Shown here in pieces: positions 11,289 through 22,390 of a DNA stretch of 64,000 nt. The number at the start of each line of letters is the position of its first letter. Position 1 is the first letter of the stretch. The stretch covers positions 7,013,001 to 7,077,000 of the forward strand of contig NC_088326.1 in assembly GCF_910592395.1 (NCBI RefSeq), given 5' to 3'. The notes under the pieces are model-generated. The model was not told the origin of the DNA. It made no database searches and worked only from the letters and a program-made list of their open reading frames with translations. Origin of the DNA: Lineus longissimus. Lineage: Eukaryota > Nemertea > Pilidiophora > Heteronemertea > Lineidae. The translations under genes were made by a program, and so were the position numbers.

Positions 11289-13010
11289 TTACCGCGATGG
11301 CAACCTCTTGGTTGTCTTGATGGCTGGTTGGACCTTGAAGGATCGCCAAAAGTAGGAGTGGTCATAGTTTCTGCTGTTTGGGTCGAGACATTTCCACTCT
11401 GGTACAGGCGGTCTGTCTCGTCGTGCAACAGCCTTCTTGACAGCCTTCCTTCGCAAGTCCGGCATTGTTATCATCACATGTTTCTTGTAGTCACCACCCC
11501 TGGTTTTGTTTTTCTTCTTTGTGAAGTAATCTGTTGCCCTGATGTTTTTCAAAACACCAGATAACTTCTGGTGTCTAGCACTCCGTTTGTACCTGACTGT
11601 GTACTGCCTGTTCATTGCAATTCTGTCCAGCGCTATCATTGGGCGGCAACAAGTATCGACTTCGATGTTGAACCACTTTAGTTTCCGTCGCCCGCTCTCG
11701 GCTATGTTATGGTTCATTCTGTGGGCTGCTGAATGGATACGAGTGGTTGAGTTCCTGCTCCTGGTCACAATCTTAGGATCGCTGGCCGACAGACCTCGAT
11801 TCTTGGACTCGACTCCCTGGGTTGTCACTCCAAGACTCAGCTGTTGCAACGCTCCTTTACTAAGGCATACCTCCAAAACGAGATGTACCAAGTTCTTGTC
11901 AATCACTGTCATTTTAAACTTGGGAATCTCGCCGTAAGATGACCATCGTGTTGATTTGTGCCACCGAAAACCAGTTGTGCCTGAGCACAGTGAGAATTCG
12001 TTCTGTGGACAACCAGTGCAGTCACCACCATAACAGTTCACAACACAGGCAACAGTGTCATACAGGTATCCCATGATCCTGTCGAGATCACCGTTGCAGC
12101 GCTTGAATAGAGATTGCAAAATCTTGGATGACCTTACCCTAAGATCATTCAGAAACGTTGTTTTTAACAGTGTTCTCTCCTCTGCAGTACGTCCCGGGAA
12201 CATACCTTTACTGAATTCAGCTCTATGTCCTGCACGCGTCTGGGCTTGATGCAAATGTATAGAGTCAAGTTGATGCTTCACCGTGAACAAGCCACCGAAG
12301 AGCTTTTTTGTTGCATCAGTTAACCCTTTGAATAAACTGGAATCACCATCTGTAGTCAAATGTTCTACATGTAGGCCCTGTTTCTCAAAAGTCTCGACAA
12401 ATGCAACCCCAAGATCATATTCTCTGAATGCATCTGCCTCAGGAAAGTTAGCCGTGAACTTCGAGTGTCGTTCGTCAACGTTTGTGCCAGTGGCACCACA
12501 TTTAACTTCGAAACCTTTCGCCCGCATTGCAGCCCCTATCCAGCAGAGTTTTGTTTTAACCTCAATGTCAATGATTTTGTGTTCATCTGTCACATTTTCA
12601 ACACACAGTTTTTACACAGTTTTTACACACCATAGTGACTGAACAACATACGCCCTGCTTCCGTACCTCTCCATATTTGAATATCGGGTGACAGTTCACG
12701 TGATATTCACTATGGGCCCTGTTAACGTCGTTGAGCACATCCATCAGTTTGGTTGTCTGAACAACGAAACTCTCATGCAGGTTGTAGGCCTTCTTCTCGT
12801 TCGTCGTCGCTCACCACCTCGACACCTCCACTCCGCACATGTCCGCTCTTGAACATTGTTCTCATTGCTGCATTCGATGCCCTATGGCGCCTCGTACAAC
12901 CCCGTTTTCCTATCAACCTCCTCGCCTTTGTCCTCATCTTGTCATTTCTTTTCGTAACTTGTCTTTCTTTGCTTAAAATCGTACTCCTAGGAGATGTCTA
13001 TTTCGGGATG
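11289..13010 (-). pseudogene. Mutator-like DDE transposase with broken N-terminal region
   Basis: The main frame (12593-11289, 434 codons, no ATG at its start) has DIEVKTKLCW, a CGATGTN segment and HLTTDGDSSLFKG, the DGDS-type aspartate region of Mutator-like transposases of animals, followed by a Cys-rich part (CVVNCYGGDCTGC) and a basic tail. Coding-like sequence continues upstream in other frames: 12797-12598 (KKAYNLHESFVVQ, then CHPIF and CC...C..C) and about 13010-12773 (basic, ending VSDDEREE). An 11-bp tandem duplication (GTGTAAAAACT on the minus strand, plus-strand 12607-12628) lies just before the main frame. The gene is thus broken at least twice. Whether some breaks are introns cannot be told. 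Confidence 0.6.
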
Positions 13011-13575
13011 CTTCCTTCAACAGACTGAAAATACACAAGAAAGGACAAGAGATTACAAAAGGGTGGATGTTGATAGGACAATAGCGATGACAATGGTTGC
13101 TGTTGTGGAAGTGTCAGACTTGGATGTGACAGACAGGGAGATAACATATGGGTTAATCTTTTTGTCATTTCACACCTTACTTTTAACTAACAAGACTCCA
13201 TGCTTATAATGCATCACATATTTGTTGTTTTTCAAATTTCAGACAAAGTTAATATTGTTCGATTTGAAATTTTGACATTTTGAGCACGATACCACTGTCA
13301 CAACCTTGGAACATCCTTTAAAAAGACAACTTTTTTCCAAAAAATTGAAATTTTTGTCATGAATTAAAATTGTTTCAATTCAAATTCCTATTTCAAATTG
13401 ACTGTAGACCACTGGTGACTTGTCGAAGATTCGGTACAATTCGATTAAGAATCCTACAAGTTAATGTCGCTTAACTTGAAGACAGTCTGTATACAATTTG
13501 AAGACGAAATATAAGGTAGGTTGTCCGTATCGGACAAAATTTTAAAACGTTAATAGCTCGCTCAAATCAAGTTCA
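13011..13575. other. No recognisable feature
   Basis: AT-rich sequence between the transposase remnant and an R1 copy. No supported coding frame. Confidence 0.5.
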
Positions 13576-14670
13576 TTAGCTCACCTCTTAGCAGAGGTGA
13601 GCTTATCCCATACCGTGGCGTCCGTCGTCCGTCGTCGTCGTCCGTTAGCAGGGCACGTTTCGTAACTGTTAGAGCTATTGAGTTGAAACTTGGTACACAT
13701 GTACCCTTATGTAATGACACCTTGGAAACCAAGTTTCAGTCCGATTCGTTTCATGGTTTGGTCACCAGGGGGCCAAACGTTAAAAGTGAAAATACGCAAT
13801 ATCTCCCTTAATAGTAGTCGGGAAATTTTGAAAAAAATATGGTAGGTACTTCTAGGAAAGGTGCATCATATATCCTCCGGGTTTTTGATTTGACCTCCTT
13901 TTCAAGGTCACAGAGGTCAAATGGTGTAAATTGGCCGTTAGGATGTAACGATGGCACGTTTCTAAACTGCAATGACTATTGATACCAAATTTGGTACACA
14001 TTTACCCCTAAGTCAGGTGATCTCAGGGACCGAAGTTTGGTCCAATATGATTCACCACTTGACCACCAGGGGGCAAAATCCAAAAACCTTAAAAATGTGA
14101 TTATTCCTTAACTTCTTGCCCGATTGCCACCAATTTGATATCATGGGTACATCTAACCACCATACAGTATATGTCACACAGGTTTGTAATTTGACCTTCT
14201 TGTCAAGGTCACAGAGGTCAAATGGCGTAAATTCGCCGTCAGGCCGTAACTATGGCACGTTTCTTAACTGCAATGACTATTGATCACAAATTAAGTACAC
14301 ATGTACCCCTTGGTCAGGTGATCTCAGGTAACGAAGTTTGGTGCGATCTGATTTGCCGTTTGGCCTCCAGGGAGGGGGCCAAATCCTAAATTCTTCAAAA
14401 TGCCATTATTCCTAGTAATTACTTGCCCGATTGGCACCAATTTTATATCATAGGTACATCTAATTCTAACAACCATTCAATGTGTCACCCGGGTCTTCTT
14501 TGATTTGACCTACTTTTCAAGGTCACAGAGGTCGAATGTACTGTAAATTTGCCATTTTGGGGAAATTGTAATTGCTTGGACCAAACCAAACCTAACACTA
14601 CATGACACAATACCATGCTCTTTATCCATCTTTCCTCCACATGAGGTGAGCACAATGGCCCTGGCCATTT
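13576..14670 (-). repeat. R1 repeat, full-length copy
   Basis: On the minus strand it begins near 14670 (AATGGCCAGGGCCATTGTG) and ends at 13576 with a hairpin (GCTCACCTCT/AGAGGTGAGC) followed by TAA. The short CGTC microsatellite lies at 13620-13645. Near-perfect CTCF-like cores are at about 13760-13776 and 14060-14076. Overall layout matches the copies at 20217 and 45457. Confidence 0.9.
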
Positions 14671-14763
14671 TTTTTTATGAAACTTGGTTATGTTAGTCAG
14701 GACATCTCAAATGCTTGGGAAAAGGCATATTTCATTGATATCTCAAGATGATCCCTCTTCATT

Positions 14764-15196
14764 GAGACAAGACCACTAATGAATATTCATAGGTTGGAGG
14801 GTCCAGGCCTATCAATTAGACGAGTGCATGTTTTTTACTCTCAAGTACATATTTGGAGAGGTATTGAAAAAATATTTGCTCTGGCAAGTCTACAGATATA
14901 TATAAATTGTTTTTTGGTAAAAAAATAATTTTGAATTTTGACAACCTGGCCATAGGGGGGTGGTTCAAATTTGGAGTGAAAATGGCCGAAATGGGTAAAA
15001 ATGTCAACTTGTGTCAAACTTGTCAATTAAAAAAAAAATTTCCGTGGTCAATCACCAGTTTAAATCGCACCAGTTACTCGCAAGACTAACCCGTATATCA
15101 TATCCGAATTTCAGTTTCACAACCCGACGCATTATTTGATGGCGGGCATTTGAAATAACTGGAAATGGCTTGGAAAATCAATTGTGGTCTTGTCTC
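14764..15196 (+). mobile_element. M1 MITE, complete copy
   Basis: Starts GAGACAAGACCACTAATG and ends AATTGTGGTCTTGTCTC, giving 13-14 bp TIRs over 433 bp. No coding capacity. No clear target duplication was found. Confidence 0.85.
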
Positions 15197-17020
15197 AAAG
15201 AAAGACTGACCTCGAGCTGCATATCATACCAATGTCTTAGTTTAAGAGACTGAAATTATTTTTGCCAACGTCCTTATTTACATTAGCGGCCATATTTCAA
15301 TATTTGTCATTGGCGGCCATCTTGGAACGCCGCCATATTGAATTCCAAACCAAGATCCATAATAATCAAGTTTTACTACTCCTATGGCTTGCAATCTGAG
15401 TCAGAGCTGCAGAAAAGGTTGCAAAGTTTTGGTGGCCATCTTGGATTATTAGTACCATCTTGGATTTTGGTGGCCATTTTTGATTTTGTTAGGACGGACA
15501 TCATAAGCGCGCAGCAGAAAAGCCGCAGGCTTTTCTGCGAAGCGCTACTATGGTTAACGTGCATACGACGTATCCAATGTAAACAATGTTTCTCAAGTCC
15601 ATGGATTCGTTTCAAATGGCTTAAATTTGACTTAAAATGGCCGCCAGAAGAGATAAACGCGCGAAAGTAGTAACTCGACTATTCTGAGCTCCGAGAGAGA
15701 ACCACACGATTATTCTCACTGTTTTTTAATCAAACTTCAATTTCAGGGGGTTTACCCCCCGACATATGTGTTTTGATTTTTGATACTTTAGTGATAGTAT
15801 CCAAAAGATGCTTAAAATGGATATAATCCCGAAATAATGAACCAAAAGACGGGCAGGCGTTGCGAGAAAAAAAATTTATTTTGAGATTTCAATAAACCTT
15901 TTGAACGAATTCCACATGGGCCGTGGTGGGATCCGAAGACACCTTAAGGAGGAATGTATGTTTTTATGGGGTACCATTGGTTTTGCAGATCTTCTGTTTT
16001 TTTCTAAAGAATAATCAATATTCGCTAGCAGGCTTTTTATGCTCCCAGGTATGAAGAGGGTTCTATGATCCTCAGGTTCTTTGTTCATCAGTCTGGTGTT
16101 CCTCAAGAGTCAAGTGTCTTCAAGTCTCTTGGCCAGCAAAAACCCTTTCCAACCAATTTTTTAGCATTAACAATCCGGCAACATGTTGGTGGGGAATAAA
16201 AAACTGATCCCTGGATCCCTGACCCCTTGAATTGGTTGCCCAGGTACGACCACAAGCAATTGTCTCAAGGAAGCCACCGGTAGGACCTCTTGGGAGTCTT
16301 GCCAATATCATGCCAGTGAAAAGGAAGGGTGATGATGGTTGAGGGTTGCAGTTAGGGTACCATCAAAGGAGTACCTCTTCCTCGCTCTGGGTTAAACGTG
16401 TCAAAGGACTGCACCATCATGAAGATTTCGGTGTTCCACTCGAGCGCCCCAGGGTAAGCAGCTCGGAAGGACTTATTGAGAGGCCAATAGGGGGCTTGAG
16501 GGGCCTTCCGCCCAATGCACTGGCTAAAACATGTCAGAAGGACGGGGGTTGGGGGGGGGGGGGGGGGGGGCTCTCCATGGCGACAGTTGCGCGAGTTCAA
16601 TAGAGCTTGCACTTTACATTAGATTCTGCCAGAGTCCCAGACTACGATAGTCTCGACACCTTTCGGGGGGGGGGACATTTTCCATTTCTTTGCCGGCTAT
16701 TAATATGACGATGGAGTTGAGTTACTGCTAATGCGATACACGGAGAAAACTGTCTATCAAAACAAAAAATTGGCGGAAGGAACTATAGCAGGGTCCCAAC
16801 CAGGGGGTTTGGGGGGTTTCCCCCCAACCTAAAGGCGCTGCGCGCTTACTAGGGCACTGCACTGATAATATTAATATGACTCCATTCTAAAATTTTGCTG
16901 ACAAATATCCATAAATAAGATACCTGTACAGCTAAAATACTGATCATTTTTTCACCCTGGTAGCCATGTTGGAAAGCATTTGACCTTTGACCCTGTAAGG
17001 CATTTTCCCTTTGGAGCCCT
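15197..17020. other. No gene; YY1-like motif cluster, hairpin and G tract
   Basis: Between 15290 and 15480 several GGCGGCCAT/GCCATCTTGG segments repeat at short spacing. A near-perfect hairpin lies at about 15506-15546 (arms around GCAGAAAAGCC/GGCTTTTCTGC). A long G tract with a few interruptions is at 16545-16570. The small open frames near 15876-16612 show no family signature. Confidence 0.5.
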
Positions 17021-17464
17021 GAGGCAAGACCACAATTGATTTTTTAAGCCTTTTAGCAGTTAAATTGTCAATGTTTGACCGCGACTCATCAAATACTGCG
17101 TGGGGTTGTGAATCTGAAATTTAGATTATGTTATTCCGGACAGTCGGGCAAGTAAATGGTGAAAAATAAACTGGTGATTGACCACGGAAATTTTTTGATA
17201 ATCGACAAATTAGACAGACTTTGATATTTCCACTCTTTTCAGCCAACTGGCAGAAAAAACTCAAAACACGCCCCCTATTACCCAATTAGCAAAATTCGAA
17301 ATTAATTTTTTCATCAAATAATTTCTTTATATCTGTAGACTTGCCACAACAAATATTTTTTCAATACCTCTCCAAATATGTACTTGAGAGTTAAAAACAT
17401 GCACTCGTCTAATTGATAGGCCTCGACCCTCCAACCTATGAATATTCATTAGTGGTCTTGTCTC
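17021..17464 (-). mobile_element. M1 MITE, subfamily 2
   Basis: Reads inward from GAGGCAAGACCACAATTG at 17021 to AGTGGTCTTGTCTC at 17464. The outer arms match M1 at 14764 in reverse orientation, but the interior differs from that copy and is nearly identical to the copy at 21482. Confidence 0.85.
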
Positions 17465-18158
17465 AATGAAGGTACATTTCAGGGGTTAACATTTTGAGAA
17501 TTTTTTCAAACCAATGTACATGACATCCCACAACTCTCCAACAAAGGAAAGTCATATCTGGACATTTTGGGAGAAATGAGAGACATTTCCAAGAGTCGTA
17601 CACTGTGCCAAAAGCGACGAAAGAGGACAAAATCGACAAAAAGTCATGATTTTGCAGCCAACAGCACCAAATTCAAAGACCAGCCCTGGCCAGAATAAGC
17701 AAGCAATGGAGCTGAAAGTTTAAGATGTGATTAAGGAATATCTTTGCTGCTTAGGGCACAACTTTCAGAATCAAGGCTTAAGTAGTTTCAAAGAAATTAC
17801 AAAAGGAATGGCAACACAACAAGACTTGTAAAAATGAAACCGAACTTAGACCGAGGCTAGGTTGACTCATATTTGGGTCAAATTAAGTTTTTTTCTCATT
17901 ATTTTAGCTTGTTTTGACCTTAAAGGCCATATATCAAGGTTTGAAAACATGCTTGATACTCATGAAATATGTTGAGGGTTAAAAAAACAAGATCCCAGAC
18001 ATTAAAAAAATTCTAATAATAAAGTCATTATTTAGTTATTTCAATTTTCAATTTTAAACTATTTGAATTTCCCACCTCACACAACTTTAGATTAGTTCCA
18101 CATGTGGCCGCTAGGGATTTTTTGATGACGTAGATCAGGCCAGTCAGAACAAAGCAAG
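17465..18158. other. No recognisable feature
   Basis: AT-rich sequence, no supported coding frame or repeat. Confidence 0.5.
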
Positions 18159-18530
18159 ATGGCTTCCGCATACAGTTCAGAGAGAGAGAGCAGTGAATTT
18201 GAGGATGTTTTGGTCGATACAGAAGGATATTTAAACGTTGAGCCGTACATGTTCGAGCCATTAATATCACTAGATCATAATGAGAGTGATCATTCGGACA
18301 AAAGTGATTAGAATTTGTGGTTAATCAATTTGCATGGCAGACCTGCCGATATAGCAAAGAAGACATTGATATACGGTTGCAGATGCATAACATGTATGAT
18401 TTTTGAACAGACTAATGTTGCACAATATTGTTTCGCCTCGTCTGTGTTGTATCGCCAGTTATGTCATGACGCTGAACTACTATTGAAAAGTGACGGTATT
18501 ATGCACAATCATCTTGACGTGACGATATAA
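18159..18530 (+). other. Possible coding frame with one in-frame TAG
   Basis: ATG at 18159 in a plausible context (AGCAAGATGG) opens 50 acidic codons (MASAYSSERESSEFEDVLVD, then LNVEPYMFEP), a TAG at 18309-18311, then about 72 more codons in the same frame to 18530, including RCITCMIFEQ. The EPYMFEP stretch recalls proteins with the P2X7 intracellular-like domain that are frequent in invertebrate genomes, but the zinc-binding residues of that domain are not evident. It converges on the THAP exon. It may be a decayed gene or chance. Confidence 0.3.
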
Positions 18531-18796
18531 TGCCGTGCAACGTTAGATAGGCCTAGATGTCAGATGACAATAATCTGTCATTGACAGTGGCTGTCACTGA
18601 CACTGACCTGTGTCGCTGTCACCTTGCTATGGCTGGAACACATTATGTATAACAACCGACCTCAGCAGCCTCGGGCATTAAATGCAATTGACATGGTTGT
18701 GTAGCCACTGTAAAGTGGATGACATGTGCCATTTGGGTAGTATGAGTGTTGTGTGCATCAGCAGTGTATAAATCATGAAATAGTGTTCAACTCACT

Positions 18797-19149
18797 TCTT
18801 GATGTTTACGTTTTTTGGCTAACGAACGTTCCTTTGGAGGCTGTCGCATGTAAGTGGGGTTGGTCAAATCGAATACAGATGGAACAGCTGTTTTTAACAA
18901 GTGGCATTTAATATTCAGTTGGATGCAGATATCCGGCTTCATGTGATAATCCGTATCGATAAAGTGATCACTGCAAAGTTTGGCCGAAGGCCCAGGCTTC
19001 CAACACTCCAAACGTTTGCACTTCCGAATCCACAGCTTCCTCCTCTCTCGTTCAACTGGATTTGGAAATTCATGAAAATGGGTCCCATCCGTCATTCGAT
19101 TGTTCTTTGTGCTATCCTTGACACAATTTGGAGCCACACAATACACCAT
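18797..19149 (-). CDS. THAP zinc-finger protein, first coding exon
   Basis: The ATG at 19149 opens a frame with the THAP pattern: C4 and C9 (YCVAPNC), HFHEFP, WIRKCKR, the invariant Trp (CWKPG), then LCSDHF as the CH pair, and a downstream AVPS motif (about residue 89) that ends many THAP domains. A basic KERSLAKKRKHQE tail is followed by a strong donor (GAA|GTGAGT, boundary at 18796), so the frame past it is probably intron and more exons should lie further left on the minus strand; none was identified. THAP domains bind DNA and occur both in host regulators and in P-element-like transposases. Either origin is possible here. Confidence 0.75.
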
Positions 19150-20022
19150 AGTGAATGAAACACATTACTTCCAGGTGTGCATAATTAATTAAGGCCCTCC
19201 TGCTTTTATGATTGCATGACATGTACAGATAACCTGATCTACATCACAACTTTTGCTGAACCCGCCGCCTGGCTCTAACAAGCCAGTTGCTAGCCTGATT
19301 AGGTAATCAAGTTGTCAAACACATAATTGGCTATATCTTCAAAATGGATGGAGCTAATTGCATTTGGTTTTCTGTATTGTATAAAGTGTTAGGTACACAT
19401 TTGAAATCGTCTTACAGCAGAAAATGGCAAAAAAACCTTGAGTTATGGCCTTTAACCTCTTAAGTACCGCCGACCGACAAGTCGGTCGTTCTCAAATAAG
19501 GTTTTTTACCAGCGACCGACAAGTCGGTCGCAAAAGAATTTGTTTCTCTCGAGCCTGGTACGCTGAACTATTGCTTGTTTTACCGTGTTTGATGTTCGTT
19601 AGGGCCAGTTAGACCTTTGCCTGGATAGATGGCGCCTCGGTTCCGGGTTTTGGCGGCTGTATGCCAGCTCTATACACAGTTATACACAGTGCAAGTCAAA
19701 CCAATTTTACCACGTGGTGGAACATTTTCGAATCGATTTCTGTTACATGTAGATGTACATGATCAGACTTATCAATAATTGATTCTTTGTTCAGGAAGGA
19801 ATAAAAGAAGTCATAGTTTAACCAAAAAAATCATTGTTTTCTTATGAAAATCACAAAAATCAAAAAACCAATCAATCGATATTGGTAATTGATCACCAAT
19901 TTACAGATACGAGCTAGCAACCAATACCAATCGATAGCCCTATCTTTCCCCTTTCCGAAAATGTATACTTTATTAGGTCTATCTCCAAAGACTTGGTTGC
20001 TACGGATTTTACAAACAAACTA

Positions 20023-20200
20023 CAGTATAACCTCTCTATTATTGACACCCTCCGGACTGACAAATGCTGCCCTTAATAGAGAGGTGTCCTGATTAGAGAG
20101 GTCAAATTGAATGGAAAGTACCAATTGCGGACCAAAACTAGTGTCCTTAATAGACAGGTTGTCCTTAATAGAGGGGTGTCCGCTAAGGGAGGTTCCACTG
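20023..20200. mobile_element. Tc1/mariner-type MITE
   Basis: CAGTATAACCTC at 20023 and GAGGTTCCACTG ending at 20200 form imperfect TIRs flanked by TA on both sides (20021-20022, 20201-20202). The interior repeats TTAATAGAGAGGTGTCC-like units. Non-coding. Confidence 0.7.
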
Positions 20201-20216
20201 TATATCAAATCTTGAA

Positions 20217-21336
20217 TGAAATGGCCAGGGCCATTGTGCTCACCTCATGTGGAGGAAAGATGGATAAAGAGCATGGTCTTGTGTCATGTAGTGTTAGGTT
20301 TGATGTAGGTCCAAGCAATTACAATTTCCCCAAAATGGCAAATTTACAGTACATTCGACCTCTGTGACCTTGAAAAGTAGGTCAAATCAAAGAAGACCCG
20401 GGTGACACATTGAATGGTTGTTAGAATTAGATGTACCTATGATATAAAATTGGTGCCAATCGGGCAAGTAATTACTAGGAATAATGGCATTTTGAAGAAT
20501 TTAGGATTTGGCCCCCTCCCTGGAGGCCAAACGGCAAATCAGATCGCACCAAACTTCGTTACCTGAGATCACCTGACCAAGGGGTACATGTGTACTTAAT
20601 TTGTGATCAATAGTCATTGCAGTTAAGAAACATGCCATAGTTACGGCCTGATGGCGAATTTACGCCATTTGACCTCTGTGACCTTGACAAGAAGGTCAAA
20701 TTAAAAACCTGTGTGACATATACTGTATGGTGGTTAGATGTACCCATGATATCAAATTGGTGGCAATCGGGCAAGAAGTTAAGGAATAATCACATTTTTA
20801 AGGTTTTTGGATTTTGCCCCCTGGTGGTCAAGTGGTGAATCATATTGGACCAAACTTTGGTCCCTGAGATCACCTGACTTAGGGGTAAATGTGTACCAAA
20901 TTTGGTATCAATAGTCATTGCAGTTTAGAAACGTGCCATCGTTACATCCTAACGGCTAATTTACACCATTTGACCTCTGTGACCTTGAAAAGGAGGTCAA
21001 ATCAAAAACCCGGAGGATATATGATGCACCTTTGCTAGAAGTACCTACCATATTTTTTTCAAAATTTCCCGACTACTATTAAGGGAGATATTGCATATTT
21101 TCACTTTTAACGTTTGGCCCCCTGGTGGCCAAACCATGAAACGAATCGGACCGAAACTTGGCCTCCCAGGTGTCATTACATAAGGGTACATGTGTACCAA
21201 GTTTCAACTCAATAGCTCTAACAGTTACGAAACGTGCCCTGCTAACGGACGACGACGACGACGACGACGACGACGGATGACGGACGACGGACGCCACGGT
21301 ATGGGATAAGCTCACCTCTGCTAAGAGGTGAGCTAA
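20217..21336 (+). repeat. R1 repeat, full-length copy
   Basis: Begins TGAAATGGCCAGGGCCATTG, carries CTCF-like cores near 20817 and 21116, a GAC microsatellite at 21246-21290 and ends in the hairpin CTCACCTCTGCTAAGAGGTGAG. Very similar to the copy inside the Polinton. Confidence 0.9.
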
Positions 21337-21481
21337 AAATGCAAAAAAATACTATTCTGGGGACATTTAGCCCTGGTACTGAAGAGGTTAAATTATCAGC
21401 AATACAATATTCTAAATGAATTAGAGTGATTTGAGCACATTCAAATTTTTCACTAAATTGACCCAAAATGTAGTGTAAATG

Positions 21482-21925
21482 GAGGTAAGACCACAATTGA
21501 TTTTTTAAGCCTTTTAGCAGTTAAATTGTCAATGTTTGACCGCGACTCATCAAATACTGCGTGGGGTTGTGAATCTGAAATTTAGATTATGTTATTCCGG
21601 ACAGTCGGGCAAGTAAATGGTGAAAAATAAACTGGTGATTGACCACGGAAATTTTTTGATAATCGACAAATTAGACAGACTTTGATATTTCCACTCTTTT
21701 CAGCCAACTGGCAGAAAAAACTCAAAACACGCCCCCTATTACCCAATTAGCAAAATTCGAAATTAATTTTTTCATCAAATAATTTCTTTATATCTGTAGA
21801 CTTGCCACAACAAATATTTTTTCAATACCTCTCCAAATATGTACTTGAGAGTTAAAAACATGCACTCGTCTAATTGATAGGCCTCAACCCTCCAACCTAT
21901 GAATATTCATTAGTGGTCTTGTCTC
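21482..21925 (-). mobile_element. M1 MITE, subfamily 2
   Basis: Nearly identical to 17021-17464, with ends GAGGTAAGACCAC and GTGGTCTTGTCTC. It lies about 90 bp right of the piggyBac-like MITE. Confidence 0.85.
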
Positions 21926-22079
21926 CCCTTGGTCAAAATGTCCCAAACTTGCTTAGTTCAAATGTCTATAACTTTGGACTGGACATGAATTTTTCCATTC
22001 TGTAAAAGCTATAATGCTTATAATAGCTGCTACTTGAATTAGGCCTGCAATGATAATTATATATGCAATGATTTATTCT

Positions 22080-22390
22080 GACCTAAACATCCTAGTCAAA
22101 GCAAAACCCCGGGTGATATGTAAAACCTTATTAGATACCCACCATCGTCACTCTACGTACAACAATTAGCTTCAAAAAAGCAAAAAAAACAATTACCAAG
22201 TCGGCCGCCTGGAGGCCAGAAAAAAGGTCATATTGCGAAAACGAAAAATATGTCTGCGCATATTGCCAAAAGCTACCAACACACCATAAGGCCATCCAGC
22301 CCCAGCAGTGACGAAATGTGCTCGGCTAACTGACGACGGACGCCACGGTTTCGTGTAAGTTCCCCAGACTCATGAGAGGTGAGCTAAAAA
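22080..22390 (+). repeat. R1-related terminal fragment, diverged
   Basis: Holds a GGCCGCCTGGAGGCC version of the core, GAAATGTGCTCGG, a short GACGACGGACG segment and the end motif GAGAGGTGAGCTAAAAAC. Confidence 0.7.

Larger units (their letters stand above)
19456..21387. mobile_element. piggyBac-like MITE with nested insertions
   Basis: TTAA (19452-19455) is followed by CCTCTTAAGTACC, and the right end is GGTACTGAAGAGG followed by TTAA (21388-21391). TTAA duplications with CC-starting TIRs are the piggyBac hallmark. There is no transposase. Near the left end, two copies of the palindrome CGACCGACAAGTCGGTCG lie at 19471-19488 and 19513-19530. A Tc1-like MITE and a full R1 copy are nested inside and account for about two thirds of its length. 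Confidence 0.75.
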
